Assembly: GCF_019669965.1 (NCBI RefSeq)
Contig: NZ_AP019781.1
Coordinates: 1,463,092-1,527,091 of the forward strand
DNA: 64,000 bases
Direction: 5' to 3'
Source of the DNA: Methanoculleus chikugoensis
GTDB taxonomy: Archaea > Halobacteriota > Methanomicrobia > Methanomicrobiales > Methanoculleaceae
The notes below the pieces were generated by a model that saw only the letters and a list, made by a program, of their open reading frames with translations, did not search any database and was not told where the DNA came from. Positions 1 to 9,907 of this stretch are shown here, in pieces; positions within the stretch are counted from its first letter, which is position 1, and every line of letters starts with the position of its first letter. The position numbers and the translations under genes are program-made.

Positions 1-315
1 TGCACGGATTTCCACTGGATATCGCCACGTGGGGGAAGGGCTGACGGGGAGTGCGATGTTCCGCAGGAACGGAGCTCGAGCACCGTCAGGTGGGGAGGGG
101 GAGCATCCCCCCTCCCCTGTCTCTACCTCATAAAACTAAACTGTGACCCCCACCCCGCCCGGCCTCCTCACTCACACCTGACGGTGCTTTAACTCCTGTC
201 GTTCCGGCAGTCGTTCCCCGCCCCAAGGGGGCGGGGGCAGTGCGTGGCGATAAGCGATGGTTCGTTACGCGACTGGCCAGAGGCCGGGAGCATGAGCACC
301 GTGAGGTGTGCAGCC
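1..315. repeat. Composite TIR repeat element, copy 1
   Basis: The window opens inside a G/C-rich composite repeat. It starts with the outer end (TGCACGGATTTCC, then GGATATCGCCACG), followed by GGGCTGACGGGGAG and hairpin modules (GTTCCGCAGGAAC; GCACCGTCAGGTG at 80-92). A GGGGGAGCATCCCCC palindrome and a CCCCACCCCGCCCGG block come next, then a reverse-orientation GCACC/GGTGC hairpin (174-188). It closes with a CCCCGCCCC...GGGGCGGGG stem and GTGCGTGGCGATA near 240-252. A further hairpin module follows at 294-308. I see no gene between 1 and the malQ stop at 408; long plus-strand frames here are shadows of malQ. Confidence 0.75.
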
Positions 316-407
316 CCGCAATCCAGCGTCTCAGGCTCTGTCATCGTTTCCTTCTGGTGCATCTGGCGGCGCTCGAAATTTATTTTTCGAACCCCAACGC
401 CCCTCCT

Positions 408-1904
408 TCACCCCCTCCCGTAGATCCCCGTCACCTCGGCAAGCTCCCGCATGCTCTCTTCCCCTATCTGATCCGGCCGGAGCCGCCACTCCCAGTTCGC
501 CTCCGTCGTGCCCGGCCGGTTCATCCGTGCCTCCTCCCCGAGGCCGAGGATGTCCTGCATCGGGACGATGACGGTATCGGCAGGGGAGAGCATCGCGAGA
601 CGGATGAGGATCCGGTGCACCTGATCGCCGCTCACCGATCCGCCGATGTAGCGGAAGAGGAGGTTCTTCTGCTCCTCGGAGGTCTCGTGCTCGAACCATC
701 CCCGGACGGTGTTGTTGTCGTGCGTCCCTGTATAGGCAACATAGCCCTTTGCGAAGTTGTGCGGCGCGTGCGGGTTCTGCGCGACGTCGCCGGAGAAGCC
801 GAAGATCAGGATCTTCATCCCCGGGAACCCGAAGTAGGCCATCATCTCGTGGACGTCGGGGGTGATGTAGCCGAGGTCTTCGGCGATGATAGGGAGGCAC
901 GGCCTGCTCCGGGCAAGCAGGGTGAAGAGATCCCGGCCGGGTGCATCGACCCAGCGCCCGTTCCGGGCGGTCTCATCGCCGGCAGGCACCTCCCAGTACT
1001 GCACGAACCCCCGGAAGTGGTCGAGGCGCAGCCGGTCGACGAGGGCGAGGGTGCGGTCGATCCGGCTCTCCCACCACGCGAATCCCTGCTCCCGGTGCGC
1101 GTCCCAGTTGTAGACCGGGTTTCCCCAGAGTTGCCCGGTCTCGCTGAATGCATCCGGGGGCACGCCCGATACAGCGGTTGGCTTCTTCTGCTCGTCAAGT
1201 TTGAAGAGCCCCGGGTTCGCCCAGAGATCGACGCTGTCGTAGGTGACGTATATGGGGACATCCCCGATGATCTGGAGGTGGCGTGCGCGGCAATGGACTT
1301 TCAGCGCCTGCCACTGCCGGTCGAAGACGTACTGGAGGAACTTCTCCCGCAAGATCCGGTCGGCAAGTTCGGTGCCGCGTTTTCGGAGCGCTTCCTCGCG
1401 TCGGTCCCGAATTCCGGTCGGCCAGTCGCTCCACGCCTTTCCCGGGAACTCACCCTTGAGGGCAACGAAGATGGCGTAGTCGTTGAGCCATGACGTGTTT
1501 CCGGCCGCAAAATCCTCGTAGCGAAAATCGCAGCCTTGCTGCTTGAACCGCTCGAATGCCTTATCATAGAGACCGTTCTTGTAGTCGAGAACCGCACGGT
1601 AGTCGACCCGGTCTTCGGGAAAGCCGGGCGGGTCTGCTATATCCTCCGGGGCGAGGAGACCGTCCGCGACCATCTGCTCGGGGCTGATGAGCCAGGTGTT
1701 CCCGGCGAACGCCGAGGTGCCCTGGTAGGGCGAGTTGGCGAACTCCGGGCACGTCGGGTTGAGCGGGAGGATCTGCCAGTAGCGCTGCCCTGCCCCGGCG
1801 AGCAGATCCACGAACCGGTACGCCGCGGGCCCGAGATCACCGATCCCATATACCGACGGCAGCGACGTTATATGCAGGAGAACCCCGCTGCCCCGCCTGT
1901 TCAT
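408..1904 (-). CDS. malQ: 4-alpha-glucanotransferase (amylomaltase, GH77)
   Basis: MalQ transfers alpha-1,4-glucan segments between maltooligosaccharides in the cytoplasm and so recycles short chains released during glycogen turnover. The 498-residue product has the GH77 hallmarks. An N-terminal GSGVLLHITSLPS segment is followed by the nucleophile Asp295 in LRLDHFRGF, the acid/base Glu342 in AEDLG and the transition-state Asp396 in GTHDNNT. Length matches bacterial-type MalQ of about 500 residues. It is the last gene of the five-gene glucan operon and starts 13 nt beyond the stop of the upstream GH57 gene. The ATG start at 1904 gives an N-terminus in the family register. Confidence 0.95.
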   Translation of the reverse strand: MNRRGSGVLLHITSLPSVYGIGDLGPAAYRFVDLLAGAGQRYWQILPLNPTCPEFANSPYQGTSAFAGNTWLISPEQMVADGLLAPEDIADPPGFPEDRVDYRAVLDYKNGLYDKAFERFKQQGCDFRYEDFAAGNTSWLNDYAIFVALKGEFPGKAWSDWPTGIRDRREEALRKRGTELADRILREKFLQYVFDRQWQALKVHCRARHLQIIGDVPIYVTYDSVDLWANPGLFKLDEQKKPTAVSGVPPDAFSETGQLWGNPVYNWDAHREQGFAWWESRIDRTLALVDRLRLDHFRGFVQYWEVPAGDETARNGRWVDAPGRDLFTLLARSRPCLPIIAEDLGYITPDVHEMMAYFGFPGMKILIFGFSGDVAQNPHAPHNFAKGYVAYTGTHDNNTVRGWFEHETSEEQKNLLFRYIGGSVSGDQVHRILIRLAMLSPADTVIVPMQDILGLGEEARMNRPGTTEANWEWRLRPDQIGEESMRELAEVTGIYGRG

Positions 1905-1917
1905 ACCCGATCCGCCC

Positions 1918-4275
1918 TCACGTCACCCGCACGCCGAGGCATGCCGCCGCTCTCCTGAAGGCCTCCGCCCATCGTCCTGCACCCCCGTCACCCCCGCCGG
2001 CGCGCTCCCGCATCTCCGCATAGTGCCCGCGCATCCCGACGCAGATCTTCTGGCTCTCCCATAGACTGAGGGATAATGGAAATACCTTTGCACACCCGGC
2101 GATACGGGAGATCGCTTCGAGCGGGGCCGGATCATCCGGCCGGGCCGCCGCTTCCCGGAGAGCACGCGCGATCCGCCTGCTCGCCGCCGCCCCGAGGGCC
2201 GCGAGATCGGGCTCGGTGATAGCCTCCCGCACCTCCTCCACGAGCGCGAAGAATCGCCCGAGGTCGAGGCATCCCTCTCCGATCATCGCGAGCAGCCGCT
2301 CGATGCGGGCATGCGCCAGAAGACGGGCGGCGGCTCCCGGTATGGGGATCCCGAGGTCGTCGAGCACCCCGATCGTCGCCGCCGAATCACGATAGACCCG
2401 AGAGACCGCTTCTCCGATACCGGGCGCGATCTCGCGGGCGATCGTCCACCGCTCCTCTTCGGAGAGGTCGGGCGCGGTGTAGGCCCGGGAGAAGGTTCTG
2501 GATATCGTTCCAGCCGGATCGGTGCTCTCCCACGCCGTCCTGAGCGCCTCATCGCCCCCGGGTTCGCGCACGCCGATGACAACCCGGTCGAGCCCGCCGA
2601 AGAACGCGGCCGCATCGAAGAACGCCTCTTCCCCCGTCGCCCGTGACCGCACCCGGACGGTCCCGAGGATACGACGATCTCCGGCGGCCGGGCGGTACGG
2701 CCAGTCTCCATGAACGGCGTACATCCCCGACGCAGCCGCAGGGTGCTCGAGGCCGAAGAGCGCGTAGAGAGCGGCCCCGACTGCGATCCGGGGAAGATCG
2801 ACCGCTGCCGGCCGGACAAGGGCATCGTAGACCTCCGCGCTGGTCGCGTACCCTGGATCGTTCACCGGAGCACGGCGGAGGATCTCGACGAACGCAGCCT
2901 CGATGTCGAAGTCGAGAACCTGCCGGGCAAGATCCATCGCCCGTTTCGCGTGCCGCATCACCTGGACGCTCCCCGGCTCTGTGATGTCGTCGAAGAACCA
3001 GCCGCAACTTGTCTGCATCAGCATCGCCTGCCGCTCAATTTCAAGGAGGAAGAGCACCCGCCGCCGGTCATCGGGAGAGAGGCCGCCGGGCGCGTGCCGG
3101 GAGAAGAACGCCGCCACGCTCTCATCCGACCACCGGTCGAGGACGAGATCGACGGCATCGCCGCGGACACCGGCCGCGAGCGCCTCCTCCGTCCGGGGAG
3201 CAAGAGCGTCCCTGACCATGGCGATCGCCTCCCGGAGCGGGCACCGCCACGCCTGCGACCAACCGGGATGCGTCCCGCTATGGCACCCGCACGCCCCCTG
3301 CCACCGCTCGACACCGTGGGCGCAGCTCCACGACGTCCCCTCGCGGATGAGCGCCTCGTGCGTGGGCGGGTGGGCCTCGAGGTACTCGCCGTAGACCGTG
3401 AGGCGGACGTCGCGGTGCGCCTCGATGACACGAAGGCAGCGGGCGAGCGCCATCTCCCCGAACGTGCGGTGATGGCCGTAGGTCTCGGCATCGGTTGCGA
3501 TATGCACGAGTTCAGGGCGGTCCTGTTCCCGGGAGAACGCGCCCAGCAATCTCCCGGCAAACCGTCCCCCGTCGGAGAGCAGGTCGCCGAACGCGACGTC
3601 CCGAGCGATTGCCCCGTTGTAGAAGAAGATCGCGATGCTCTGCCCGGAGGGGAGGCGGCAGAGATAGGGCATCCTCGTCTCGACCCCTCCGCCGGAGACG
3701 TCCGTCCAGCCTTCTTCCCCGATCGCCCGCACACCTGCGGCCTGGTGGGGGGCGAGAATGGTGAACCGGATCCCTGCTGCCGCCAGCAGATCCAGGGACT
3801 CGATATCGACCGCAGTCTCCGGAAGCCACATCCCTTCGGGCTTCCGGCCGAACCGTGCCGTGAAATCGCGCACACCCCAGGCGACCTGGATCTGTTTATC
3901 CCGCCGGGTCGCAAGCGGCATGATGGCGTGGTTGTAGCAGCAGGCGATCGCGGACCCGTGGCCGCCGTAGCGTTCCCGGCTCTCGCGGTCGGCGACGAGG
4001 ATCGCACCGTAGACCTCCGGGTGGTGCCGCTCGAGCCAGGCAAAAAGCGTCGGTGCGGCCGTGAAACTGATCCGTGCGTAGTTGTTCACGAGTTCCTCGA
4101 TCAACCCGTCGGCGTCGAGGATGCGTGCGGCGGTGTTCGGGGCGTAGCACTCTGCGGTCACCCGCTCGTTCCAGTCGTGGTACGGCGCGGCGGAACGCTG
4201 CACTTCGACCTCTCCGAGCCAGGGGTTCTCACGCGCGGGCTGGTAGCAGTGACCGTGGATGCAGACGGCACGCAT
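1918..4275 (-). CDS. Glycoside hydrolase family 57 protein with DUF3536 region
   Basis: A 785-residue GH57-type protein, probably acting on intracellular alpha-glucan; its exact substrate cannot be read from sequence. The N-terminal GH57 barrel shows HGHCYQP (residues 7-13), GMWLPET with a candidate nucleophile Glu153, and TDAETYGHH (261-269), whose Asp matches the family acid/base region. A Cys-rich patch (CAHGVERWQGACGCHSG) lies near residue 320. The long C-terminal half corresponds to the DUF3536 arrangement found in archaeal and bacterial GH57 proteins. The ORF opens at a TTG (4278), but the ATG at 4275 directly before MRAVCIHGH is the likelier start. Only a few nucleotides separate it from the glgB stop at 4282, so it is co-transcribed. 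Confidence 0.88.
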   Translation of the reverse strand: MRAVCIHGHCYQPARENPWLGEVEVQRSAAPYHDWNERVTAECYAPNTAARILDADGLIEELVNNYARISFTAAPTLFAWLERHHPEVYGAILVADRESRERYGGHGSAIACCYNHAIMPLATRRDKQIQVAWGVRDFTARFGRKPEGMWLPETAVDIESLDLLAAAGIRFTILAPHQAAGVRAIGEEGWTDVSGGGVETRMPYLCRLPSGQSIAIFFYNGAIARDVAFGDLLSDGGRFAGRLLGAFSREQDRPELVHIATDAETYGHHRTFGEMALARCLRVIEAHRDVRLTVYGEYLEAHPPTHEALIREGTSWSCAHGVERWQGACGCHSGTHPGWSQAWRCPLREAIAMVRDALAPRTEEALAAGVRGDAVDLVLDRWSDESVAAFFSRHAPGGLSPDDRRRVLFLLEIERQAMLMQTSCGWFFDDITEPGSVQVMRHAKRAMDLARQVLDFDIEAAFVEILRRAPVNDPGYATSAEVYDALVRPAAVDLPRIAVGAALYALFGLEHPAAASGMYAVHGDWPYRPAAGDRRILGTVRVRSRATGEEAFFDAAAFFGGLDRVVIGVREPGGDEALRTAWESTDPAGTISRTFSRAYTAPDLSEEERWTIAREIAPGIGEAVSRVYRDSAATIGVLDDLGIPIPGAAARLLAHARIERLLAMIGEGCLDLGRFFALVEEVREAITEPDLAALGAAASRRIARALREAAARPDDPAPLEAISRIAGCAKVFPLSLSLWESQKICVGMRGHYAEMRERAGGGDGGAGRWAEAFRRAAACLGVRVT

Positions 4276-4281
4276 CAATCG

Positions 4282-6231
4282 TCACGCCCCCTCGGGAAGG
4301 AAGACGACCGCCCCGAGCGGGGGCAGGGTGAGCGAAAGCGAGCACGGCCGGCCGTGTGCCGGAACCCGCTCCGCCTCCACCCCGCCGAGATTCCCGACGC
4401 CGCTCCCACCGTACTCGATCGCATCGCTGTTGAGCACCTCCTTCCAGAGCCCGCCGAACGGGACGCCGACCCGGTAGCCATAGCGCGGCACCGGCGTGAA
4501 GTTGCAGACGACCAGGGCGACGTCGTCGGCCGACCGCCCCCGTCGCAGGTAGCTGACGACGCTCTTCTCGATGTCCGAGAAGTCGACCCACTCGAACCCC
4601 GCCGGATCGGCGTCCCGCTCGTGGAGGGCGGGCTCCCGCCGGTAGAGGCGGTTCAGGTCAGTGACCCACCGGAGGATCCCCTGGTGCGGCGCGTACTCCA
4701 GAAGGTGCCACTCAAGCCCGGTCTCGTGGCCCCACTCCGACCACTGCCCGAACTCCCCGCCCATGAAGAGGAGTTTCTTGCCCGGGTGCGTGAACATATA
4801 CCCATACAGGAGACGGAGATTTGCCCGTTTCCGCCACTCGTCGCCGGGCATCTTCCCGATCAGCGAACTTTTTTCGTGAACGACCTCGTCGTGCGAGAGA
4901 GGGAGGACGTAGCGCTCGGAGAACGCATACCATATGCTGAACGTCAGGAGATCGGGGCGGTACTTCCGAAAGACCGGATCGAGCGTGAAGTAGTCCAGGG
5001 TATCGTGCATCCAGCCCATGTTCCACTTCAGGTCGAACCCGAGCCCCCCGGTCGCGGTCGGGGCGGTCACCCCCGGCCAGGCGGTTGCCTCCTCGGCGAT
5101 GACAAGAACGTCCGGGAAGTTCGCGTGGATGGTGTCGTTCACCTTCCGCAGAAACGTCATCGCCTCGAGGTTCTCCCGCCCGCCGTAGACGTTCGGCGTC
5201 CACTCCCCGGCGCTCCGGGCGTAGTCGAGGTAGAGCATCGAGGAGACCGCATCGACCCGGAGACCATCCGCGTGGTAGCGTTCGAGCCAGAAGACGGCGC
5301 TGCTGATGAGAACCGACCTGACCTCGTTCCTCGCGAGATTGAAGACGTAACTCTTCCATTCCGGATGGTAGCGCCGGCCGGGGAGGGCGTGCTCGTAGAG
5401 GTAGGTGCCGTCGAAGTAGGAGAGGCCGTAGCCGTCGGAGGGGAAATGGGACGGCACCCAGTCGAGGATCACCCCGATCCCGCGCAGGTGAAGGTGCTCG
5501 ACGAGGTGCATGAACTCCTGCGGGGTGCCGTACCTGCTCGTGGGGGCGAAGTAGCCGAGCGTCTGGTAGCCCCAGGAGGCGTAGAGCGGGTGCTCCATAA
5601 CCGGGAGGAACTCGACGTGCGTGAACCCCGCCTCGAGCAGGTAGTCGGCAAGTTCGGTTGCAACCTTCTGGTAATTCGTGCATCGCCCCTCCTGCATCCG
5701 CCACGAACCGAGATGAACCTCATAGACGGATACCGGGGCGTCCGGGGTGTTCACCTCTTCCCGGCAGCGCATCCACGCCCGGTCACGCCAGGCGTAGGAG
5801 AGATCCCAGACGACGGACGCGGTCTTCGGCGGAACCTCCCAGAAGCGGGCGAACGGATCCCCCTTCTCCACGCGGTAATCGCGGTACCTGCTCCGGATGT
5901 GATACTTGTAGAGCGTCCCGTGGCCGAGTTCCGGGACAAACCCCTCCCAGATGCCGGAACCGTCGCTCCGCGCTGTCAGCGGGTCTTTGCCCGCCTTCCA
6001 CCCGTTGAAGTCCCCGATGACCGAGACCTCCGCGGCGTTCGGCGCCCAGACGGAGAAGAACGTCCCCTGCACGCCGTCGGCGACGGCGAGATGCGCCCCC
6101 AGCTTCTCGTAGAGGCGTGAGTGGTTCCCCTGCCGGAAGAGGTAGACGTCATAGTCGGTGATGAGGCTCCCGGTCTTCGTGATCTCGGGCAACGCCTGCT
6201 GCACGCTCTCACCCGTCCCGGAGGTCTTCAT
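4282..6231 (-). CDS. glgB: 1,4-alpha-glucan branching enzyme
   Basis: GlgB introduces alpha-1,6 branches into glycogen. The 649-residue GH13 protein has an N-terminal CBM48-like domain (about 50-135, including [18 protein letters not shown]). Its catalytic barrel carries the nucleophile Asp327 in GLRVDAV, the acid/base Glu380 in [10 protein letters not shown] and Asp448 in LSHDEVVH. It is a little shorter than E. coli GlgB because the extra N-terminal module is absent. The ATG at 6231 lies inside the end of the upstream GT4 gene (23-nt overlap). This implies translational coupling between chain elongation and branching. Confidence 0.96.
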   Translation of the reverse strand: MKTSGTGESVQQALPEITKTGSLITDYDVYLFRQGNHSRLYEKLGAHLAVADGVQGTFFSVWAPNAAEVSVIGDFNGWKAGKDPLTARSDGSGIWEGFVPELGHGTLYKYHIRSRYRDYRVEKGDPFARFWEVPPKTASVVWDLSYAWRDRAWMRCREEVNTPDAPVSVYEVHLGSWRMQEGRCTNYQKVATELADYLLEAGFTHVEFLPVMEHPLYASWGYQTLGYFAPTSRYGTPQEFMHLVEHLHLRGIGVILDWVPSHFPSDGYGLSYFDGTYLYEHALPGRRYHPEWKSYVFNLARNEVRSVLISSAVFWLERYHADGLRVDAVSSMLYLDYARSAGEWTPNVYGGRENLEAMTFLRKVNDTIHANFPDVLVIAEEATAWPGVTAPTATGGLGFDLKWNMGWMHDTLDYFTLDPVFRKYRPDLLTFSIWYAFSERYVLPLSHDEVVHEKSSLIGKMPGDEWRKRANLRLLYGYMFTHPGKKLLFMGGEFGQWSEWGHETGLEWHLLEYAPHQGILRWVTDLNRLYRREPALHERDADPAGFEWVDFSDIEKSVVSYLRRGRSADDVALVVCNFTPVPRYGYRVGVPFGGLWKEVLNSDAIEYGGSGVGNLGGVEAERVPAHGRPCSLSLTLPPLGAVVFLPEGA

Positions 6232-7381
6232 CGCGGCCCGCCCGGGGGATGTCCCGGTAGACGCCGAGCACCCGTTCCGTGACGACGCTCCACCTGAACT
6301 TATCCATCACCTTCCTCTGGCCGGCTTTCCCGAGCCTCTGCATGTAGGCCGGGTCGTCGATGAGGTGGCAGACCCCCCAGGCGATCGAGTCCGGCCGGAC
6401 GGGCACCTTGATCCCGTTCCTGAAGTTATCGATGTTCTCGGCGAGCCCCCCGACCTCCGTCGCGACGACGCAACGCTCCGCGCTCCAGGCCTCCGTGAGG
6501 ACGAGCCCGAACGGCTCGTTCCTGCTCGGGATGGCGACGAGATCGCAGGCGTTCAGGAGCCGGACATGATCCGTATCGGAGACGTAGCCGAGGAACTGCA
6601 CGGGAAGACCGTTCGCCATCCCCTCCAGGTAGCCGCGCATATCGCCGGTGCCGGCGAAGAGGAACTGCACGTCCCAGCGTTTGGCGAGGATCTCGGGTAT
6701 GGCCTGCATCAGGAGGTCGGGGCCCTTCTGGTAGGTGAGACGGCCGACGAAGAGGACGACGGGCGCGAGCGGGTGGATGCCGTAGTGTTTCTTCACCTCG
6801 CCCGGGTCGACCGGGGTGCGGTAGGCGTCGGGATCGATCCCGTTCGGGATGACGGCGATCTTCCACTCGGGGATGTTGTAGAGCCACATCACCTCGGTCT
6901 TCGTCGAGTTGGAGACGGTCGTGACCGACTTCGCGATGTAGCCCCCGTACCACTCCTTGCCCGATATCTCCTGGAACTCCCACCAGCCGCCGAAGTTCCC
7001 CCCGTGCCGGCCGTACTCGGTTGAATGGAAGGAGAGGACGGTGTTGCGGTCGCGGAGAACGTGCAGCGCCTCCACGACGTGCCAGTCGTGGAAGTGGAGG
7101 ATGTCGAACGGCGGCGTGTCGTGAGCGCGGAACGCGTCCACGAGCATGTTGCTCATCGTCCTGCAGTACTCGATGACGTTGCCGCCGTACGGCAGGCAGT
7201 AGTGGTAGTGGACTCCGTTGACCGTCGCATCATTCCCTTCCCCCCGCGTGAAGAAGTGAACCTCGTGTCCTTTCAGGGCGAGGCGCTCGGCAAGGTGGGT
7301 CGCCGCCGGGGCAAGGCCGCCCACCTTGAAGGTGGAATGGAGCGACTCCCAGCAGAAGAAGGCTATTTTAAACGATTCCAT
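6209..7381 (-). CDS. GT4-family glycosyltransferase, probable glycogen synthase
   Basis: A 390-residue retaining glycosyltransferase of the GT-B fold. Visible motifs are the donor-binding Arg214/Lys219 pair in [10 protein letters not shown] and the GT4 E-x7-E signature at Glu289 and Glu297 ([10 protein letters not shown]). An N-terminal glycine loop ([16 protein letters not shown]) is also present. The family includes archaeal and actinobacterial nucleotide-sugar-dependent glycogen synthases. Its place between a GH57 gene and glgB supports glucan elongation, although the ADP- or UDP-glucose preference is not visible. The ATG at 7381 overlaps the end of the upstream GH57 gene by 19 nt. Confidence 0.88.
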   Translation of the reverse strand: MESFKIAFFCWESLHSTFKVGGLAPAATHLAERLALKGHEVHFFTRGEGNDATVNGVHYHYCLPYGGNVIEYCRTMSNMLVDAFRAHDTPPFDILHFHDWHVVEALHVLRDRNTVLSFHSTEYGRHGGNFGGWWEFQEISGKEWYGGYIAKSVTTVSNSTKTEVMWLYNIPEWKIAVIPNGIDPDAYRTPVDPGEVKKHYGIHPLAPVVLFVGRLTYQKGPDLLMQAIPEILAKRWDVQFLFAGTGDMRGYLEGMANGLPVQFLGYVSDTDHVRLLNACDLVAIPSRNEPFGLVLTEAWSAERCVVATEVGGLAENIDNFRNGIKVPVRPDSIAWGVCHLIDDPAYMQRLGKAGQRKVMDKFRWSVVTERVLGVYRDIPRAGRDEDLRDG

Positions 7382-8808
7382 AGTCTCTCAATCCTCTTTC
7401 GGATCGCCGACCGGAGTTCGGCACGGTCGGCGACGCCCGAGACCTTCTTCGCCAGGTTTTCGTCGCCGATGACGAGGTCGATCCAGCGGGTGAAGTCTTC
7501 GCGCTCCACGTGGTAGCGGATAACGTCGTCGGGAGCAAATTCGAGCATGTTCAGGAGTTCCTGCAGGCTGTGGGCGGCGTAGCCGGCCGGCCGTTCGTGC
7601 GACGAGAAGTAGAACGCCTTCTCCGGCGGGACGCACCGGAGCGAGAGGACGGCTTTGCGCGACCGTGCGCTGGCTGCCGACCGTTCCTCGAAGTCGGAGA
7701 GCACCCGCATGAAGGAGGCGAAGTGGTCGTGGGCCGCCTGGTGGCTGACGGCGTGGAGCGGCTTTCCGCACGAGGCCGAGCGCATGGCCATCCTTCGGAT
7801 ATGATCGGTATCGAGAAGAGATCGCCAGATGTTCCTGTCCGCGACGAGGTCGCGGGCCTCCTCGAGCGCCTGGTGAGCGGACTGCTGCAGGATGGTCATC
7901 TGCAGGTTCTTCGGTTCGGCTCTCTCCCCGATCTCCCCGTGCGCCGGGAATGTTGCGGCCACCGAGGGATGCACGCTCTCTATCCCCTCCCCGGTGAGGG
8001 CGGACGGGAGCGCCCGCAGGAACTCGAGGATGCCCGTCTCGGCCCCGATGGCATCCCCAAAGACGCGGTAGTCGAGGAAGAGCGTGACGCAGTCGCCCGG
8101 GGATACGGAGAGCCACTCCGCGTACCGGTCGGCCATGAGCGGCCATTTGTCCCATCCGCGCCAGGGAAACCGCACGGCGATATCGTCGGCGAGATCGCAG
8201 TGGGTGACGATGACGGGAAGATCGCGGTAGGTGTATGTGTAGTTCGGGTCTCTCTCAAGAGCGGGGCCCTCGCTCCCCTCGATGATCGCCGCCCGGATTC
8301 CGGCATCCTTGAGCACCTTCACGGTGGCGGGGGTGATGGGGTAGTCGGTATGAGCGAACGCGGTCGGCGCCACGGAGAAGAGTTCCTTCATCAGGTCGCG
8401 ATGCATAAGGAGTTCGGCCTCGAACTCCGTGAGATCGGCGAACTGTCCGGCGACGCTGTGATGGTAGGTCTGGGCGAGGAGTTCGACGTTTAGATGGGTG
8501 GCCGCATGGGAGAGGAGGTCGAGCATCTCCGGGTACCACTCCTCAAGGTGCTCCACGACCGTCCCGGAGATGCTGAGGGCGCAGGCAAACCCGCCGTCCA
8601 GGAGGTCGAGGAGGATCTCCGTTGCCGGCCGAAAGGAACGGTCGATGACGTCTCCCAGGTCTTCCTTTATATTCGGACTAAAGTACCTGTCTTTCGCGTC
8701 TCTCGTTCTCTTTACCGTATCTGGCCGAAATCCGGGATTGAGGTAACAGGGATAGTGGATATCGAATCCCAGACAGACCTTTGGTGAATTTGAGCCCTCG
8801 CCTGTCAT
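7363..8808 (-). CDS. Glycoside hydrolase family 57 protein, alpha-amylase-like
   Basis: First gene of the glucan operon; about 481 residues of the GH57 alpha-amylase-like type (GFDIHYPCYLNPGF near the N-terminus). The region that should hold the nucleophile Glu (NTE in characterised relatives) reads AHTDYP at 152-157, so Asp replaces Glu. The acid/base Asp is kept in LDYRVFGD (245-252). It may be a weakened enzyme or a binding/regulatory subunit. The frame extends up to 8859, but a TATA box at 8831-8839 lies inside that extension. The ATG at 8808 is about 27 nt from it and fits a leaderless message. Confidence 0.82.
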   Translation of the reverse strand: MTGEGSNSPKVCLGFDIHYPCYLNPGFRPDTVKRTRDAKDRYFSPNIKEDLGDVIDRSFRPATEILLDLLDGGFACALSISGTVVEHLEEWYPEMLDLLSHAATHLNVELLAQTYHHSVAGQFADLTEFEAELLMHRDLMKELFSVAPTAFAHTDYPITPATVKVLKDAGIRAAIIEGSEGPALERDPNYTYTYRDLPVIVTHCDLADDIAVRFPWRGWDKWPLMADRYAEWLSVSPGDCVTLFLDYRVFGDAIGAETGILEFLRALPSALTGEGIESVHPSVAATFPAHGEIGERAEPKNLQMTILQQSAHQALEEARDLVADRNIWRSLLDTDHIRRMAMRSASCGKPLHAVSHQAAHDHFASFMRVLSDFEERSAASARSRKAVLSLRCVPPEKAFYFSSHERPAGYAAHSLQELLNMLEFAPDDVIRYHVEREDFTRWIDLVIGDENLAKKVSGVADRAELRSAIRKRIERLWNRLK

Positions 8809-8830
8809 CGGGGGTAGATGTCCGTTTCCG

Positions 8831-8839
8831 TATATAAAT
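8831..8839 (-). promoter_or_regulatory. TATA box of the glucan operon
   Basis: ATTTATATA on the minus strand, centred about 27 nt upstream of the ATG at 8808. This is the normal archaeal spacing from TATA box to transcription start, so the GH57-GT4-glgB-GH57-malQ message is probably leaderless. It also argues against the longer frame that starts at 8859. Confidence 0.6.
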
Positions 8840-9000
8840 GTCGTCAGTTCCGGGGCCACATCGATCCTCTCCGTCTCTCCAGGCTCTGATGCAACGGCGG
8901 CGTGCGGATGTTGCTCCGGCAGGAGATCGAGAGAGCCTCATCCCGTTATCTTCCGGATAACTCAAATGCAGGGACGATCCATCGCATAGTGAGGAACATC

Positions 9001-9849
9001 GTGAGCGGCGACGGATTTCTCGTGAGGACGATGGACCGGCGGGAGGTCGGGACCGCCGTCGACTGGGCGGGGCAGGAGGGGTGGAACCCGGGGGTTCACG
9101 ACGCGGAGGCATTCTACGCCGCCGATCCCGGAGGGTTCTTCGTCGCAGAACTCGACGGGGAGCCGATAGGCTCGGTCTCGGTCGTCAACTACGGCGAGAC
9201 GTTCGCCTTTGCCGGGCTGTACATCCTGAAGCCCGGGTACCGGAACCGGGGCTACGGGAGCAGGCTGTTTGCCGCAGGCATGGCCCATGCAGGTGACCGG
9301 AACGTCGGGGGCGACGGCGTCGTCGAGATGCAGGAGAAGTACCGCACGCGGTCCGGGTTCAGGTTTGCATACCGTAACATCAGGTTCGAGGGCACCGGCG
9401 GCGGCAGCGAACCCGAAGGCCCGGCCGATCTCGCGGAGGTGCCGTTCGAGCGGCTCAGCGCGTACGATGCCCGGCACTTCCCGGCGCCGCGCCCCGCGTT
9501 CCTGTCATCCTGGATCCGGCAGGAGGGGACGTCGGGCCGTGCCGTTCTCGCGGACGACGGCGGTATCAGGGGATACGGCGTCATCCGGAGGTGCCGGAGC
9601 GGCTACAAAATCGGGCCGCTCTTTGCGGAGACGCCGGAAATTGCGGAGGAGATCTTCCTTGCTCTCTCCGCGCAGGCACCGGGCGAGCCGGTCTACCTGG
9701 ATACGCCGGAGCCGAACGCCGCCGCCGTGGCGCTCGCCCGCCGGCACGGGATGTCGCCCGTCTTCGAGACGGGGCGGATCTACACGAAGACGATCCCCGA
9801 TCTCCCTATCCGTGAGATCTTCGGCGTGACGTCGTTCGAGCTCGGGTGA
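9001..9849 (+). CDS. GNAT-family N-acetyltransferase
   Basis: A two-part acetyltransferase of about 282 residues. The N-terminal GNAT domain contains the acetyl-CoA pyrophosphate loop in PGYRNRGYGSRLF. The C-terminal half looks like the second domain found in two-domain GNATs of unknown acceptor. The open frame starts at 8902, but the GTG at 9001 has a Shine-Dalgarno-like GTGAGG 6-7 nt upstream and places FLVRTMDRREV at the usual GNAT beginning. It is transcribed divergently from the glucan operon and followed after 58 nt by the decarboxylase. Substrate unknown. Confidence 0.8.
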   Translation: MSGDGFLVRTMDRREVGTAVDWAGQEGWNPGVHDAEAFYAADPGGFFVAELDGEPIGSVSVVNYGETFAFAGLYILKPGYRNRGYGSRLFAAGMAHAGDRNVGGDGVVEMQEKYRTRSGFRFAYRNIRFEGTGGGSEPEGPADLAEVPFERLSAYDARHFPAPRPAFLSSWIRQEGTSGRAVLADDGGIRGYGVIRRCRSGYKIGPLFAETPEIAEEIFLALSAQAPGEPVYLDTPEPNAAAVALARRHGMSPVFETGRIYTKTIPDLPIREIFGVTSFELG

Positions 9850-9907
9850 CCGGGCCAAAAGATTCTAAAGCGCCCCCTCCCGATCACTCTTCAGGGAGTG
9901 TGGCTGC

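Noticed and set aside
240..1493. Long plus-strand open frame of 417 codons opposite malQ
   Set aside because: It is the antisense shadow of malQ, rich in Arg/Pro/His with no domain features; malQ has full GH77 motifs.
2710..6120. Plus-strand open frame of 1136 codons
   Set aside because: It spans the antisense of two strongly supported genes (DUF3536 GH57 and glgB) and their boundary; composition is typical of GC-rich shadow frames.
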